From JAJISK01 sp046759185 (lineage in GTDB: Archaea > Thermoplasmatota > Thermoplasmata > RBG-16-68-12 > JAJISG01), in assembly GCA_046759185.1 (NCBI GenBank), contig JBHIBO010000010.1, forward strand, positions 1 through 63,864: 63,864 nt of DNA, read 5' to 3'. The position numbers and the translations under genes are program-made. Each line of letters opens with the position of its first letter. Position 1 is the stretch's first letter. Below are positions 1-9,007 of the stretch, piece by piece. A model generated the notes under the pieces. The model made no database searches. It worked only from the letters and a program-made list of their open reading frames with translations, and was not told the origin of the DNA.

Positions 1-1
1 G

Positions 2-595
2 GACGAGGATACCGTCGTCACCTTCGACGGTTCCGGCTCCTCGGACAACGTCGGTATCGCCAACTACACGTGGACCTTCCGGGACGGAACCACGATCACC
101 CTCGGCCCATTCTCTGTGCCGACCGCCAGCTACACATTCAACGAGCCTGGTTCGTACGTCATCACATTGACGGTCGAGGATGCGGCGGGCAACTCAGATA
201 CCGACACCCTGACGGTCACGGTGGCGGACACGACGTCCCCGACGGCCGACGCCGGCCCTGATCAGACCGTAGAGGTTGAAGCCGTCGTCACTTTCGACGG
301 CTCTGGCTCCTCCGACAACGTGGGCGTCGCCAACTACACCTGGACCTTCCAGGACGATGGCAGCGTGACCCTCTCCGGGGCGGGTCCGAGCTACTCCTTC
401 AGCACGCCCGGTGAATACGTCGTCACGTTGACGGTCCGTGACGCCGCTGGGCACGAAGGAACGGCCACTGTTACGATCACCGTCGTGCTTCCTCCAGGGC
501 TCTTCGGGATCCCGCCCCTGGTCCTCGCCGCCATCCTAGGCGGCATCATCGGCGCCGTGGTGATTGTAGCAATCATCCTGTACCGGCGAAGGTAG
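2..595 (+). CDS. PKD-domain surface protein, C-terminal end (5' truncated)
   Basis: The frame is open from the first bases of the window, so the start lies outside. About 198 residues are visible. Two PKD-type beta-sandwich repeats are clear: each has a GSGSSDNVG stretch, an NYTWTF strand and a GxYVxTLTVxDAAG strand. A hydrophobic segment of about 22 residues follows and ends in a short RRR tail, which is the usual C-terminal membrane anchor with a cytoplasmic basic stop. The repeat region should therefore face outside the cell. PKD repeats generally mediate adhesion or spacing; the functional part of the protein is missing here. Confidence 0.85.
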   Translation, partial: DEDTVVTFDGSGSSDNVGIANYTWTFRDGTTITLGPFSVPTASYTFNEPGSYVITLTVEDAAGNSDTDTLTVTVADTTSPTADAGPDQTVEVEAVVTFDGSGSSDNVGVANYTWTFQDDGSVTLSGAGPSYSFSTPGEYVVTLTVRDAAGHEGTATVTITVVLPPGLFGIPPLVLAAILGGIIGAVVIVAIILYRRR

Positions 596-615
596 CTCCA
601 GCCCGAACACGGAGC

Positions 616-1077
616 ATGCAAGGCATATCAAGCAGCAGCCCAATCTCAGGACTGATGGCCTCCCCGCAAGTGGACGTGATTGGAGAGATCCTGGATCAGT
701 ACAGGACGGTGGCCGTCGTAGGTCTCTCCACCAACCCGGGGAAGGATGCCCACCAGGTCCCCCGCTTCGTCCAGGCCAGCGGATATCGGGTGGTTCCGGT
801 GAATCCCTTCGCCGAGGAGATCCTGGGGGAGAAGGCCTACGCGAGACTGTGCGACATTCCCTTCCCCATCGACATCGTCAGCGTGTTCCGCCCATCGGAG
901 GATGTACCTGGCATCGTGGACGATGTCTTGGAGACGGAAGCCAAGGTCATCTGGATGCAGTCAGGCATCCGTCACGAGCAGGCAGCCGAGAGGGCTCGCC
1001 GGGCGGGGCTCCAAGTGGTCCAAGATCGGTGTATGCGGACGGAGCTGATTTTGCGGGGCGTTCCGCGTCGGGAGTGA
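616..1077 (+). CDS. CoA-binding domain protein (YccU-like)
   Basis: A 153-residue single-domain protein with a Rossmann-type CoA-binding fold: the nucleotide loop is AVVGLSTNPGKDAH near residues 34-47, followed by VVPVNPF and the IWMQSGI strand typical of the CoA_binding_2/YccU family. Family members bind CoA through this fold, but their physiological role is poorly defined. The ATG at 655 (MASPQVDV) is an equally good start and would remove 13 low-complexity residues. The gene follows the PKD gene by 20 bases and converges on the ACT-domain gene. Confidence 0.8.
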   Translation: MQGISSSSPISGLMASPQVDVIGEILDQYRTVAVVGLSTNPGKDAHQVPRFVQASGYRVVPVNPFAEEILGEKAYARLCDIPFPIDIVSVFRPSEDVPGIVDDVLETEAKVIWMQSGIRHEQAAERARRAGLQVVQDRCMRTELILRGVPRRE

Positions 1078-1107
1078 ACCTTCCCTGCCCTTTCCGTCGG
1101 ACCGAGC

Positions 1108-1608
1108 TCAGTAGAGGACCACGCCCAGCACCCCATCAACCGCCTTCATCGAAGGCAAGAGCTCGCTGGGCACGGGGGCGTCGGTGATAATGAATCCCCG
1201 GGGCTCGTCGACCACCTCGGGGTCGTCCACGATGACCTGGCGAATGCTGATGGAGGCCCGGGCGATGATCGAGGAGACGCCGGCGAGAATCCCGGGGGTC
1301 CGGGCATCGGTAGGGACGATTTCGATGGCGCCCCAACCCATCATGGGCGCCACCTCCTTCAGATGGGCGACCGGCCACAGCCGTTGAAAGATGCGGGACA
1401 ACTCCTCGTTCTCATGGATGGTCCGGACCGTGGCGGATACCACACGGCGGTCGACCCCTAGCGCCCGTCCAATCGACGTCTCTGCGATGGCCACGTCCCC
1501 GCAGAAGACCCGCTTCCCGTTCACGCGGAAGCCGTAGCTAAGCATCAGCTGGGCGACGCGGGCCTGAGCCGGAAACTTCTCGAAGTAGTGGCGGATCTTG
1601 CCCCACAT
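1108..1608 (-). CDS. ACT-domain regulator of amino acid metabolism (COG2150 type)
   Basis: 166 residues. The N-terminal half resembles a winged helix-turn-helix (AETSIGRALGVDRRVVSATVRTI, residues about 43-65); the C-terminal half is an ACT domain with the GILAGVSSIIARASISIRQ loop and helix, where such domains bind amino acids. This matches the archaeal family of small HTH-ACT proteins thought to sense amino acids and control their metabolism. It is divergent from trpB2 with 138 bases between start codons, so control of trpB2 or of itself is plausible but unproven. Confidence 0.75.
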   Translation of the reverse strand: MWGKIRHYFEKFPAQARVAQLMLSYGFRVNGKRVFCGDVAIAETSIGRALGVDRRVVSATVRTIHENEELSRIFQRLWPVAHLKEVAPMMGWGAIEIVPTDARTPGILAGVSSIIARASISIRQVIVDDPEVVDEPRGFIITDAPVPSELLPSMKAVDGVLGVVLY

Positions 1609-1683
1609 GGAAGCACCAATGCATCAAAACTTACAGGACTAGATAACTCCGCGTTCGTGACGACCCACACGACTCCCCTTTGT

Positions 1684-1703
1684 GATGTACTCTTGTATAC
1701 ATC
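1684..1703. promoter_or_regulatory. Inverted repeat GATGTA-N8-TACATC in the divergent promoter region
   Basis: Perfect 6-base arms at 1684-1689 and 1698-1703, with centres 14 bases apart. It lies just upstream of the trpB2 TATA box and between the two divergent genes, which is where an operator would sit. Binding by the neighbouring ACT regulator is only inferred. Confidence 0.3.
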
Positions 1704-1717
1704 GGGGCTCACAAGTG

Positions 1718-1725
1718 ATTTATAG
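1718..1725 (+). promoter_or_regulatory. TATA box of trpB2
   Basis: ATTTATAG, centred about 25 bases before the ATG at 1747. That spacing puts the transcription start at or beside the ATG, so the mRNA is probably leaderless. Confidence 0.5.
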
Positions 1726-1746
1726 TGTATCGTATTTGCCAATCCA

Positions 1747-3072
1747 ATGGCGACGGTTCCGGAGAACGGTCATAGCAAGGTCCTGCTCACGGTCGACGAC
1801 GTCCCGCGTCGGTGGTACAACATCGCCGCGGACCTGCCTGTACCCTTGCCCCCTCCCGTTGACCCAGCGACCAAGGAGCCCATCGGCCCCGAGGCGCTGA
1901 CTCCTCTCTTCCCGGGGGCGCTCATCCAGCAAGAGGTCTCCTCCGATCGATACATCGACATCCCAGACGAGGTTCGGGAGGCCTACCTCCGTCTGGGACG
2001 CCCGTCTCCTCTCCACCGCGCCAGGCGACTCGAGGAAGCGCTTCGGACCCCGGCGAAGATCTACTACAAGCGGGAGGACCTGAGTCCCACGGGCAGCCAC
2101 AAGCCCAATACGGCCATCGCCCAGGCCTACTACTCCGCCCAGGAGGGCGTCGAGAAGCTGGCCACGGAGACGGGTGCGGGTCAGTGGGGTTCGGCCCTCA
2201 GCCTCGCGTGCAGCTACTTCGACATGGCCTGCACGGTCTTCATGGTCCGGGTGAGCTTCGAGCAGAAGCCCTACCGCAGGCACATGATGGAGATTCTGGG
2301 ATCCACGATCTATCCCTCGCCGAGCGCCTTCACGGAGTTCGGGAAGCGGATCCTCAAGGAGGCCCCCGACCACCCCGGTTCCCTGGGCATCGCCATCAGT
2401 GAGGCCCTCGAGGTCGCCGTCCAGGACGAGAAGACCAAGTACAGTCTCGGATCCGTCCTGAACCACGTCCTGCTCCACCAGACGGTCGTGGGTCAGGAGG
2501 CGAAACTCCAGATGGAGGCGTTGGATCTCTACCCTGACGCCGTGGTGGGCTCGGTCGGCGGCGGAAGCAACTTCTCGGGTCTGGCCTACCCGTTCATCGG
2601 CGACGTGCTGCGCGGGGAGGCCGAGTCCAGCTTCTATGCCATCGAACCGGCAGCCGTACCCTCTTTGACCAAGGGCGAGTACGCCTATGACTTCGGGGAC
2701 ACGGCCGAGATGACCCCGTTGCTCAAGATGTTCACGCTAGGACACGCCTTTGTCCCTCCCAAGATTCACGCCGGCGGGCTTCGGTACCACGGCGCGGCCC
2801 CGACCCTCAGTCTCCTGGTCGACGGAGGTCACGTCCAGGCCCTTGCCTACGACCAGCTGTCGACCTACGAGGCGGGAGCCCTTTTCGCGAAGACGGAGGG
2901 CCTCATCCCGGCCCCTGAGACAAACCACGCCGTGAAGGGGGCCATCGAGCTGGCCCGGGAGGCCAGGGAGCGCGGCGAGGAGCGTACCATCCTCTTCAAT
3001 TTCTCCGGCCATGGCCTGCTGGACATGGAAGGGTTCGCCCAGTATTTCCACGGCGGCCTGGAGGCCACCTAG
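1747..3072 (+). CDS. trpB2: TrpB-like PLP-dependent enzyme, tryptophan synthase beta 2 family
   Basis: 441 residues, the usual length for the TrpB2 family. The PLP Schiff-base lysine is K119 in GSHKPNTA; a glycine-rich phosphate loop (GSVGGGSNFSG) lies near residue 260. The long N-terminal segment with DVPRRWYNIAADLP is typical of TrpB2 rather than TrpB1. The family makes tryptophan from indole and serine, often without a TrpA partner, and no trpA is seen here. The leaderless ATG at 1747 fits the TATA box. It stands alone, divergent from the ACT regulator. Confidence 0.9.
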   Translation: MATVPENGHSKVLLTVDDVPRRWYNIAADLPVPLPPPVDPATKEPIGPEALTPLFPGALIQQEVSSDRYIDIPDEVREAYLRLGRPSPLHRARRLEEALRTPAKIYYKREDLSPTGSHKPNTAIAQAYYSAQEGVEKLATETGAGQWGSALSLACSYFDMACTVFMVRVSFEQKPYRRHMMEILGSTIYPSPSAFTEFGKRILKEAPDHPGSLGIAISEALEVAVQDEKTKYSLGSVLNHVLLHQTVVGQEAKLQMEALDLYPDAVVGSVGGGSNFSGLAYPFIGDVLRGEAESSFYAIEPAAVPSLTKGEYAYDFGDTAEMTPLLKMFTLGHAFVPPKIHAGGLRYHGAAPTLSLLVDGGHVQALAYDQLSTYEAGALFAKTEGLIPAPETNHAVKGAIELAREARERGEERTILFNFSGHGLLDMEGFAQYFHGGLEAT

Positions 3073-3132
3073 CCCGCCGAGCCGCACTCCGTTCCCCGCG
3101 AACGCTTTTAGCCCGAGAAGCATCCATCGAGG

Positions 3133-5061
3133 GTGGACGCTGCCGTCGACGTGGGGGGCACCTTCACCGACTTTGTCGTTGTGCGAGAGGGGCAGTTGGA
3201 GGCGTTCAAGCTCCCGTCCTCTTCGGATCGGCCCCAGGACGTCCTCGTGGAGGGCCTCCGTCCCTTCGGTGTCACCGTCCTGGGACACGGGACGACCATC
3301 GCGACCAACGCCGTCCTGGAGGGGAAAGGAAGCCCGACCGCCCTGTTGACCACTCGGGGTTTCGAGGACCTCCTCGTCATCGGTCGGCAGAATCGCCCTC
3401 GTCTCTACGACTTCCACGCGACGAAGCCCCCTCCCTTGGTCCCCCGTTCGGCCACGTTCGGGCTGGGGGAGCGGGTGGACGCCGAGGGGCAGGTCATCCG
3501 TCCGCTGGCCGAGGTCGAGATCCAAGAGCTTGTCCCGGAACTACAGACCCTGGGTATCGAGTCCGTGGCCGTGAGCCTTCTTTTCTCCTTCCTGAATCCC
3601 CATCACGAGGCCCTCGTTCGGAGCCTCCTCGCGGACCACTTCGCCGTCTCACTCTCCTCGGAGGTCCTGCCGGAATTCCGGGAAGTCGAGAGGACTTCCA
3701 CAACGGTTTTGGACGCTCTCGTCGGACCCGCCGTACGAGGTTATATCGGAGACCTGGCGAAGCGCATTCCCGGCAGCCTTTGGGTCATGCGCTCCAACGG
3801 AGGGCTCCGATCGGGCGAGAGCCTGCTGCGAAGGCCGGTCGAGTCCCTCCTCTCAGGGCCCGCAGGGGGGGTGGCGGGCGCGAAGCATGTGGCGGAATCC
3901 CTCGGCCTCTCCAACGTGCTGACCCTCGACATGGGCGGGACCAGCACCGACATCTCCCTTCTCCACGGCGGGGAACCCACGTGGACCACCGAGGCAGAGA
4001 TCGCGGGTCATCCCCTGGCCCTGCCCGTCCTGGACATCACGACCATCGGCGCGGGTGGAGGTTCCGTGGCTTGGAGGGACGAGGGGGACGTGCTCCGTGT
4101 GGGACCCCGGAGCGCCGGTGCGGAGCCGGGTCCCCTGAGCTACGACCGGGGTGGGAAGGAACCCACCCTCACCGACGCGAATCTCCTCGCCAGGTATCTG
4201 GGGACCACGCTGATCGGGGGTCGGATGCTCCTCAACGCCGATGGGGCCAAGCGCGGGTTGGAGCGCCTCTTCGACGGATTGGGTCTGGGGTTCGAGGAGG
4301 GCTTGTCCGGCGTCCAGAGGGTCGTGATCTCCAACATGGTTCGTGCGGCCGCCGTGGCCTTCGCGCGTCGCGGCCTGGACCCCCGAGACTTCAACCTCCT
4401 CGCCTTCGGAGGAGCCGGACCCATGCACGCGGTGGAAGTGGCCCGGGAGTTGGAGATCTCCCAGGTAGTCGTCCCTCCCCTCCCGGGTGCCTTCTCCGCC
4501 TACGGCATCCTCGTCTCGGACCTGCGCCTCGACTACGGGCGTTCCCTCCTCCGGCCCCTTCACGATTCGCAGGAGGCCATGGAGAAGGCCTTCCGGGTGC
4601 TGGAACAGGGGGCACTGGAGGAGCTGGCGACCCAGGAGGTCGCGGAAAAGCCCCTCCTCCTCCGCTCCCTGGATCTCCGCTACGTCGGCCAGAGCTACGA
4701 GATCAACGTGCCGTTCGGGGACGATTTGCCAGCCCGGTTTCATCAGAGCCACGAGGCCCGCTTCGGCTATGCGAGCCGCGAGGAGGCCATCGAGGTCGTG
4801 AACGTCCGACTCGCAGTCGTCGTGGAGCAGAAGGGGCCCAGCCCTAGGCCGCCGAACGGTGGGGTTACAGCGGAGAGAATCCGGAAGGTCCTCTTCGCGG
4901 AGGGCTGGACCGACACACGCGTTCTCAATGGCCGGGGGGCCCCCGGAACGACCCACGAGGGCCCAGTGATTGTGGAGGAGGCGACGGCAACGACCGTGGT
5001 GGATCCCGGGGCGACGGTCTGGGTGGACGAGGCGGGAAACCTCCGCATCGAGGTGGGCTGA
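3133..5061 (+). CDS. hyuA: Hydantoinase/oxoprolinase family protein, subunit A
   Basis: 642 residues starting at GTG. The N-terminus has the ATPase-type phosphate loop DVGGTFTDFVV (residues about 6-16), then GTTIATNAVLEGKG, and a second actin-like phosphate loop DMGGTSTDISL near residue 260, as in HyuA and the N-terminal half of 5-oxoprolinase. The family couples ATP hydrolysis to opening of cyclic amides such as hydantoins or 5-oxoproline; the substrate cannot be told from sequence. CTTTTA lies about 25 bases upstream and suggests a near-leaderless start. Its TGA overlaps the ATG of hyuB by one base, so the pair is translationally coupled. Confidence 0.85.
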   Translation: MDAAVDVGGTFTDFVVVREGQLEAFKLPSSSDRPQDVLVEGLRPFGVTVLGHGTTIATNAVLEGKGSPTALLTTRGFEDLLVIGRQNRPRLYDFHATKPPPLVPRSATFGLGERVDAEGQVIRPLAEVEIQELVPELQTLGIESVAVSLLFSFLNPHHEALVRSLLADHFAVSLSSEVLPEFREVERTSTTVLDALVGPAVRGYIGDLAKRIPGSLWVMRSNGGLRSGESLLRRPVESLLSGPAGGVAGAKHVAESLGLSNVLTLDMGGTSTDISLLHGGEPTWTTEAEIAGHPLALPVLDITTIGAGGGSVAWRDEGDVLRVGPRSAGAEPGPLSYDRGGKEPTLTDANLLARYLGTTLIGGRMLLNADGAKRGLERLFDGLGLGFEEGLSGVQRVVISNMVRAAAVAFARRGLDPRDFNLLAFGGAGPMHAVEVARELEISQVVVPPLPGAFSAYGILVSDLRLDYGRSLLRPLHDSQEAMEKAFRVLEQGALEELATQEVAEKPLLLRSLDLRYVGQSYEINVPFGDDLPARFHQSHEARFGYASREEAIEVVNVRLAVVVEQKGPSPRPPNGGVTAERIRKVLFAEGWTDTRVLNGRGAPGTTHEGPVIVEEATATTVVDPGATVWVDEAGNLRIEVG

Positions 5062-6623
5062 TGGATCCCGTCTCCCTCGAGGTCATGAAGAACGCCTTCA
5101 CCTTCGTGCCGGAGGAGATGGGACAGGTCCTCCGTCGGACATCCTATTCGCCGAACATCAAGGAACGCATGGACGCGAGCTGCGCGATCTTTGATGCCCG
5201 CGGGCGGATGGTGGCCCAGGCGGAGCACATCCCCGTCCACCTCGGCTCCATGCCCTTGGCGATTCAAGCGATCCAGGATCACGTTGGGGATCCGTTGGAG
5301 GCGGAGGATCAGGTGATCCTCAACGATCCCTATCGCGGGGGCTCGCATCTCAACGACATCACGCTCATCAAACCCGTGTTCTGGCAGGAGGAGCTGGTTG
5401 GGTACGTGGTCAACAAGGCCCACCATGCCGACGTCGGCGGCATCGCTCCGGGTTCCATGCCGACTGGCAGCCGGCTGCTCCACGAGGAGGGCGTCGTTCT
5501 CTCCCCCCAGCGGTTTCTGGTGCGGGGTCGTATGGACCCCCTCGTGGAGGAGCGCGTGCGGAGGGGCATGCGCGACCCCCGGGAGCGCATGGGGGACCTT
5601 CGTGCTCAGGTGGCTGCCAACAACACGGGGGACCGCCGTTTCCGGTCGTACCTGGCGAAGTACGGACAATCCTCTTTCGAAGCATTCGCGGAGGAGATCA
5701 TGGCTTACACGGAGCGGCGAGTCCGCCGGGCGTTGACAAGGATCCCGGACGGCACCTACGGGGCCGAGGATCAGCTGGATGACGATGGGGTTCTGGACGA
5801 ACCGCTCCCCCTTCGGGTCGAGGTTACGGTGGAAGGGGAGGCCGTGACGGTGGACTTTGCTGGGACGTCGGGAATGGCGGCGGGGAACGTGAACGCCCCG
5901 TACGCGGTGACGCTCTCCAGCGTCTACTACGCCCTCCGCACCCTGACGGACCCCGAGGCGCCCCCGAATCAGGGGGGGTACCGACCCATTCAAGTGTTGG
6001 CCCCAGAGGGCTCCCTCTTGAATCCGCAGAGACCGGCGGCGGTGGCCGCGGGAAACGTCGAGACCTCGCAGCGCATTGTCGATGTGTTGCTCCGGGCCTT
6101 CGAGGCAGCCCTCCCCGACGACGTCCCGGCCCAGTCACAGGGGACCATGAACAACCTCCTCATCGGGGGGAAGAGTGGTGAGCGGGAGTTTGCCTACTAT
6201 GAGACCATCGGGGGTGGAGAAGGCGCTCTCCCGTTCCGAGACGGTATGAGCGGGGTGCAGACGCACATGACGAACACGATGAACACGCCAGTCGAGGCCC
6301 TCGAGACCGCGTACCCGTTTCGGGTCGAGACGTATCGGCTGCGGGAGGGTTCCGGGGGCCGCGGCCGGTTCCAAGGCGGACTGGGCATCGTGCGGTCCGT
6401 TCGGTTCCTTGGCGAGCGAGGGACGGTCTCTCTCATCTCCGAACGGCGGCGATTCCCTCCCCGGGGCGTCCGTGGGGGGACAGATGGCGAGGTTGGGCGG
6501 AACTCGCTGATTCGGGGAGATGATCAGATCCCCCTGCCCTCCAAGACCACCATGGGACTCCGAAGGGAAGATGTCATCGTGGTTGAAACCCCGGGCGGAG
6601 GCGGATGGGGCATCCCGGATTGA
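5061..6623 (+). CDS. hyuB: Hydantoinase/oxoprolinase family protein, subunit B
   Basis: 520 residues. It carries the family's signatures: PVSLEVMKNAF at the start, NDPYRGGSHLNDITL near residue 92, and the glycine-rich C-terminus ending in PGGGGWG. It forms the second half of a HyuA-HyuB enzyme with the preceding gene. The following gene is a TctA-type permease, so import and ring opening of a cyclic amide may be linked (inference). Confidence 0.85.
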   Translation: MDPVSLEVMKNAFTFVPEEMGQVLRRTSYSPNIKERMDASCAIFDARGRMVAQAEHIPVHLGSMPLAIQAIQDHVGDPLEAEDQVILNDPYRGGSHLNDITLIKPVFWQEELVGYVVNKAHHADVGGIAPGSMPTGSRLLHEEGVVLSPQRFLVRGRMDPLVEERVRRGMRDPRERMGDLRAQVAANNTGDRRFRSYLAKYGQSSFEAFAEEIMAYTERRVRRALTRIPDGTYGAEDQLDDDGVLDEPLPLRVEVTVEGEAVTVDFAGTSGMAAGNVNAPYAVTLSSVYYALRTLTDPEAPPNQGGYRPIQVLAPEGSLLNPQRPAAVAAGNVETSQRIVDVLLRAFEAALPDDVPAQSQGTMNNLLIGGKSGEREFAYYETIGGGEGALPFRDGMSGVQTHMTNTMNTPVEALETAYPFRVETYRLREGSGGRGRFQGGLGIVRSVRFLGERGTVSLISERRRFPPRGVRGGTDGEVGRNSLIRGDDQIPLPSKTTMGLRREDVIVVETPGGGGWGIPD

Positions 6624-6682
6624 CAGATTGGTAGCCTGCATGTAGGCCCCAGGGGTTTGGACCCGTTCCTTAGTCGCCATCT

Positions 6683-8335
6683 GTGGATCCCTTCGCAATC
6701 ACGCTCGGCGTCCTCTTCTTCGCGCTTCTGGGAACGGCGGCTGGGGTCGTCACAGGGCTTACGCCCGGCCTCCACGTGAATACGGTGGCAGCCCTCATCC
6801 TGGCCTTTCAGGGTTCGATCCTCGCCCTGGCGGGCTCCCTCTTCGCGTGGGCATATCCCACGCCGCAGGATCTGGCCCTATTGGCCGCGACCCTCGTAGT
6901 GGGGAACGTCGTCGCCCACACCTTCCTGGACTACGTTCCCTCGATCTTCTTGGGTGCGCCCGATGCGGAGACAGCCCTCTCGGTCCTTCCCGGCCATCGG
7001 ATGTTGTTGCAGGGTCGCGGCCTCGAAGCCATTCGACTCTCGGCCTGGGGCAGCCTGGTAGCCGCCCTGCTGGCTCTCCTCCTGGTCCTTCCCTTTCGCG
7101 TTGTGATGGGCGCACCGGTCGACGCCTACGACGACCTACGCCCAGTCATCCCCTATCTCCTGATCCTGGTGGCAGCCATCCTCATTGTGTCCGATGCGGG
7201 AAAGCCCCTGTCCAAGGGAGCGGAATTGGTTTGCCGGGTTCCGGAGGGGATCCATGGGAAGGACGAGGTCATCCCGGGAATTCCGATTCTCTCGCCGTCG
7301 GAGACGGAAGGGGTCGAGGAGGCGTTTCTTCTCCGCGGACGGGCAACGCGGCTCTCGGGGAATCGGATTGTCGTGGAGGACGCACGGGGCAGCACTCCCG
7401 TCCAATTGGACGGGACATTTGCGAGTTCGTTGGACGGGGAGGTGACGCTCTTCGTCGCTCCCATTCCCCGCGCTTCGCCTTGGGCGGCACTCGCACCGAA
7501 GGCCTGGGCGACCCTGGTGTTTCTCCTCGCAGGCTACCTGGGATTCATCGTGCTGTTGACACCCCTCCTGAGCGCCAACTGGTTCCCCCTCCCCGGGGTC
7601 CAGACCCAACCGAACAGCGCCGGGTTCCTCCCGTTGTTCACGGGCCTCTTCGCCCTCCCCACACTCCTCATCAGCCTTGCCCAGACGCCCGACCTGCCGC
7701 CGCAGGAGGTCTCAACGTCACAAACGCCGCTCCGCCGCCGCGACCAGGTTCGGGCGACACTCGGAGGTTCCCTGGCAGGGGCATTCGTGGCGTGGGTGCC
7801 GGGTGTCACGGCCGCCACGGCCACGATCTTCTCTCAGCTGCTTGCGGGCCACGCCGAAAGGGGACGAACCAACGATGAAGCGTTCATCCTCTCCCTCTCC
7901 TGTGTCAACACTGCGACGGGTGTCTTCACGATCCTGGCCCTCTTCGTCATCCTCCAGGCGCGCAGTGGCGGAGCCGCGGCTATCCAGACCCTATCGGGGG
8001 ACTTGGTGGTCGCGTGGGATCCCCTCCTCCACTTTCCCCAAGCCCTCGCCTGGTTCCTCTTGGCAGTCGCTCTCGTTGCCGTCGTCGCCTTTCTCCTCAC
8101 ACGCGGTTTCGGAGCCCTCTTCGCCCGGTTGGCCGGGGCCCTCCCCTATCGGAAGATCGTGGTCGCCGTGGTTGTCCTCCTCATCGGGCTCATCCTCCTC
8201 TTTTCGGGGGCCATGGGACTGGCCATCGCGACCGTCGCCACCCTGATCGGCCTCTTCCCGCCCCTGGTCGGCCTGCGCCGGGTTCACCTTATGGGGAGCC
8301 TCATCGTTCCCCTGGTGATCCTCCTCGTCACCTAG
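6683..8335 (+). CDS. TctA-family integral membrane permease (COG1784/DUF112 type)
   Basis: 550 residues starting at GTG, with roughly 10-12 hydrophobic segments. The N-terminus (GVVTGLTPGLHVNTVAA) and the second half (GAFVAWVPGVTAATATIFSQ) show the paired GxxPG-type motifs of the tripartite tricarboxylate transporter TctA family. Between the halves, residues about 170-270 form a soluble, beta-rich insert (around FLLRGRATRLSGNRIVVED). No TctB or TctC partner is encoded nearby, so this is likely one of the stand-alone archaeal members. Substrate unknown; co-location with hyuAB suggests a cyclic amide or organic acid. Confidence 0.75.
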   Translation: MDPFAITLGVLFFALLGTAAGVVTGLTPGLHVNTVAALILAFQGSILALAGSLFAWAYPTPQDLALLAATLVVGNVVAHTFLDYVPSIFLGAPDAETALSVLPGHRMLLQGRGLEAIRLSAWGSLVAALLALLLVLPFRVVMGAPVDAYDDLRPVIPYLLILVAAILIVSDAGKPLSKGAELVCRVPEGIHGKDEVIPGIPILSPSETEGVEEAFLLRGRATRLSGNRIVVEDARGSTPVQLDGTFASSLDGEVTLFVAPIPRASPWAALAPKAWATLVFLLAGYLGFIVLLTPLLSANWFPLPGVQTQPNSAGFLPLFTGLFALPTLLISLAQTPDLPPQEVSTSQTPLRRRDQVRATLGGSLAGAFVAWVPGVTAATATIFSQLLAGHAERGRTNDEAFILSLSCVNTATGVFTILALFVILQARSGGAAAIQTLSGDLVVAWDPLLHFPQALAWFLLAVALVAVVAFLLTRGFGALFARLAGALPYRKIVVAVVVLLIGLILLFSGAMGLAIATVATLIGLFPPLVGLRRVHLMGSLIVPLVILLVT

Positions 8336-9007
8336 AGATCATGCTATGGCAACGGGAGAACGGGATGGCCCAGGCCTAGGCGGCGGAGGCCGTGGGAACC
8401 TCCGGACCACGGTGAGCCGCTTCCGGGAGGACCCGGACCCCCCGGAGGAGCGAAGGAAGCGCATGGAGGCCAACTCGCAACCTCGTCCGAATGAGCCACG
8501 CGTGAAACCCACGCTCGCTGCTCACCATTCACAGCGAGCAGTGAAGAAGGAGTGGGAGAAGAAGTGATGCTGGGGGAGGCAGTACCGGCTTCAAGACTGA
8601 GGAGGATGAAGGGCCCTCTCTCCCCGACCCACTACAAGCGCACCAATGGCGGTGGAGATACCCAAGCCCAAGAGGAGGACCCCGACAAGGACCACGATAA
8701 CGGCTCCCCCGTGGCTTGGCCGAATGTGTAGCAGCTACGATTGCCATGACACCATAAGCCGAGAGCACCAAGCCCGCGATGGCCACCAGGTACCTTCACG
8801 GACTCAAAGCGGCGTGCTCCTACGTCCTTGTGGGAACACGCGTCCAATACGGGTGACGGAGAACAACACTATTCTCCGTCTAGCGGTTCAACGCATTCGA
8901 ACGGATGGACAGGATCCGACGACGCGGGTTGGCCAATCGAGATCCCAATGAGAGGGGCCCTCAGGCGTGAGAACTCCACCCGGGAAATGTGAAGGTTCAC
9001 GTTCGCT
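8336..9007. other. 672-base stretch without an intact gene
   Basis: This gap between the TctA-like permease and the MFS gene holds one probable broken gene on the minus strand (8591-8786) and an inverted repeat CTCGCTG/CAGCGAG at 8514-8520 and 8532-8538. A plus-strand frame at 8346-8567 (73 codons, very polar) and one at 8646-8951 have no recognisable features and look accidental. No tRNA or other known RNA was seen. Confidence 0.6.
8591..8786 (-). pseudogene. Small two-helix membrane protein broken by a one-base frameshift
   Basis: A GTG start at 8786 follows GAAGGT and opens a hydrophobic helix (MAIAGLVLSAYGVMAIVAAT). The frame then turns polar and improbable. In the +1 frame a second clean helix (GAVIVVLVGVLLLGLGIS) continues to a TGA at 8593-8591. 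Removing one base from the C5 run at 8706-8710 (G5 on the coding strand) joins both helices into a protein of about 64 residues. It is therefore either a real frameshift mutation or a homopolymer sequencing error. Function unknown. Confidence 0.45.

Noticed and set aside
8346..8567. 73-codon polar open frame
   Set aside because: No motif, no promoter, composition like random GC-rich translation.
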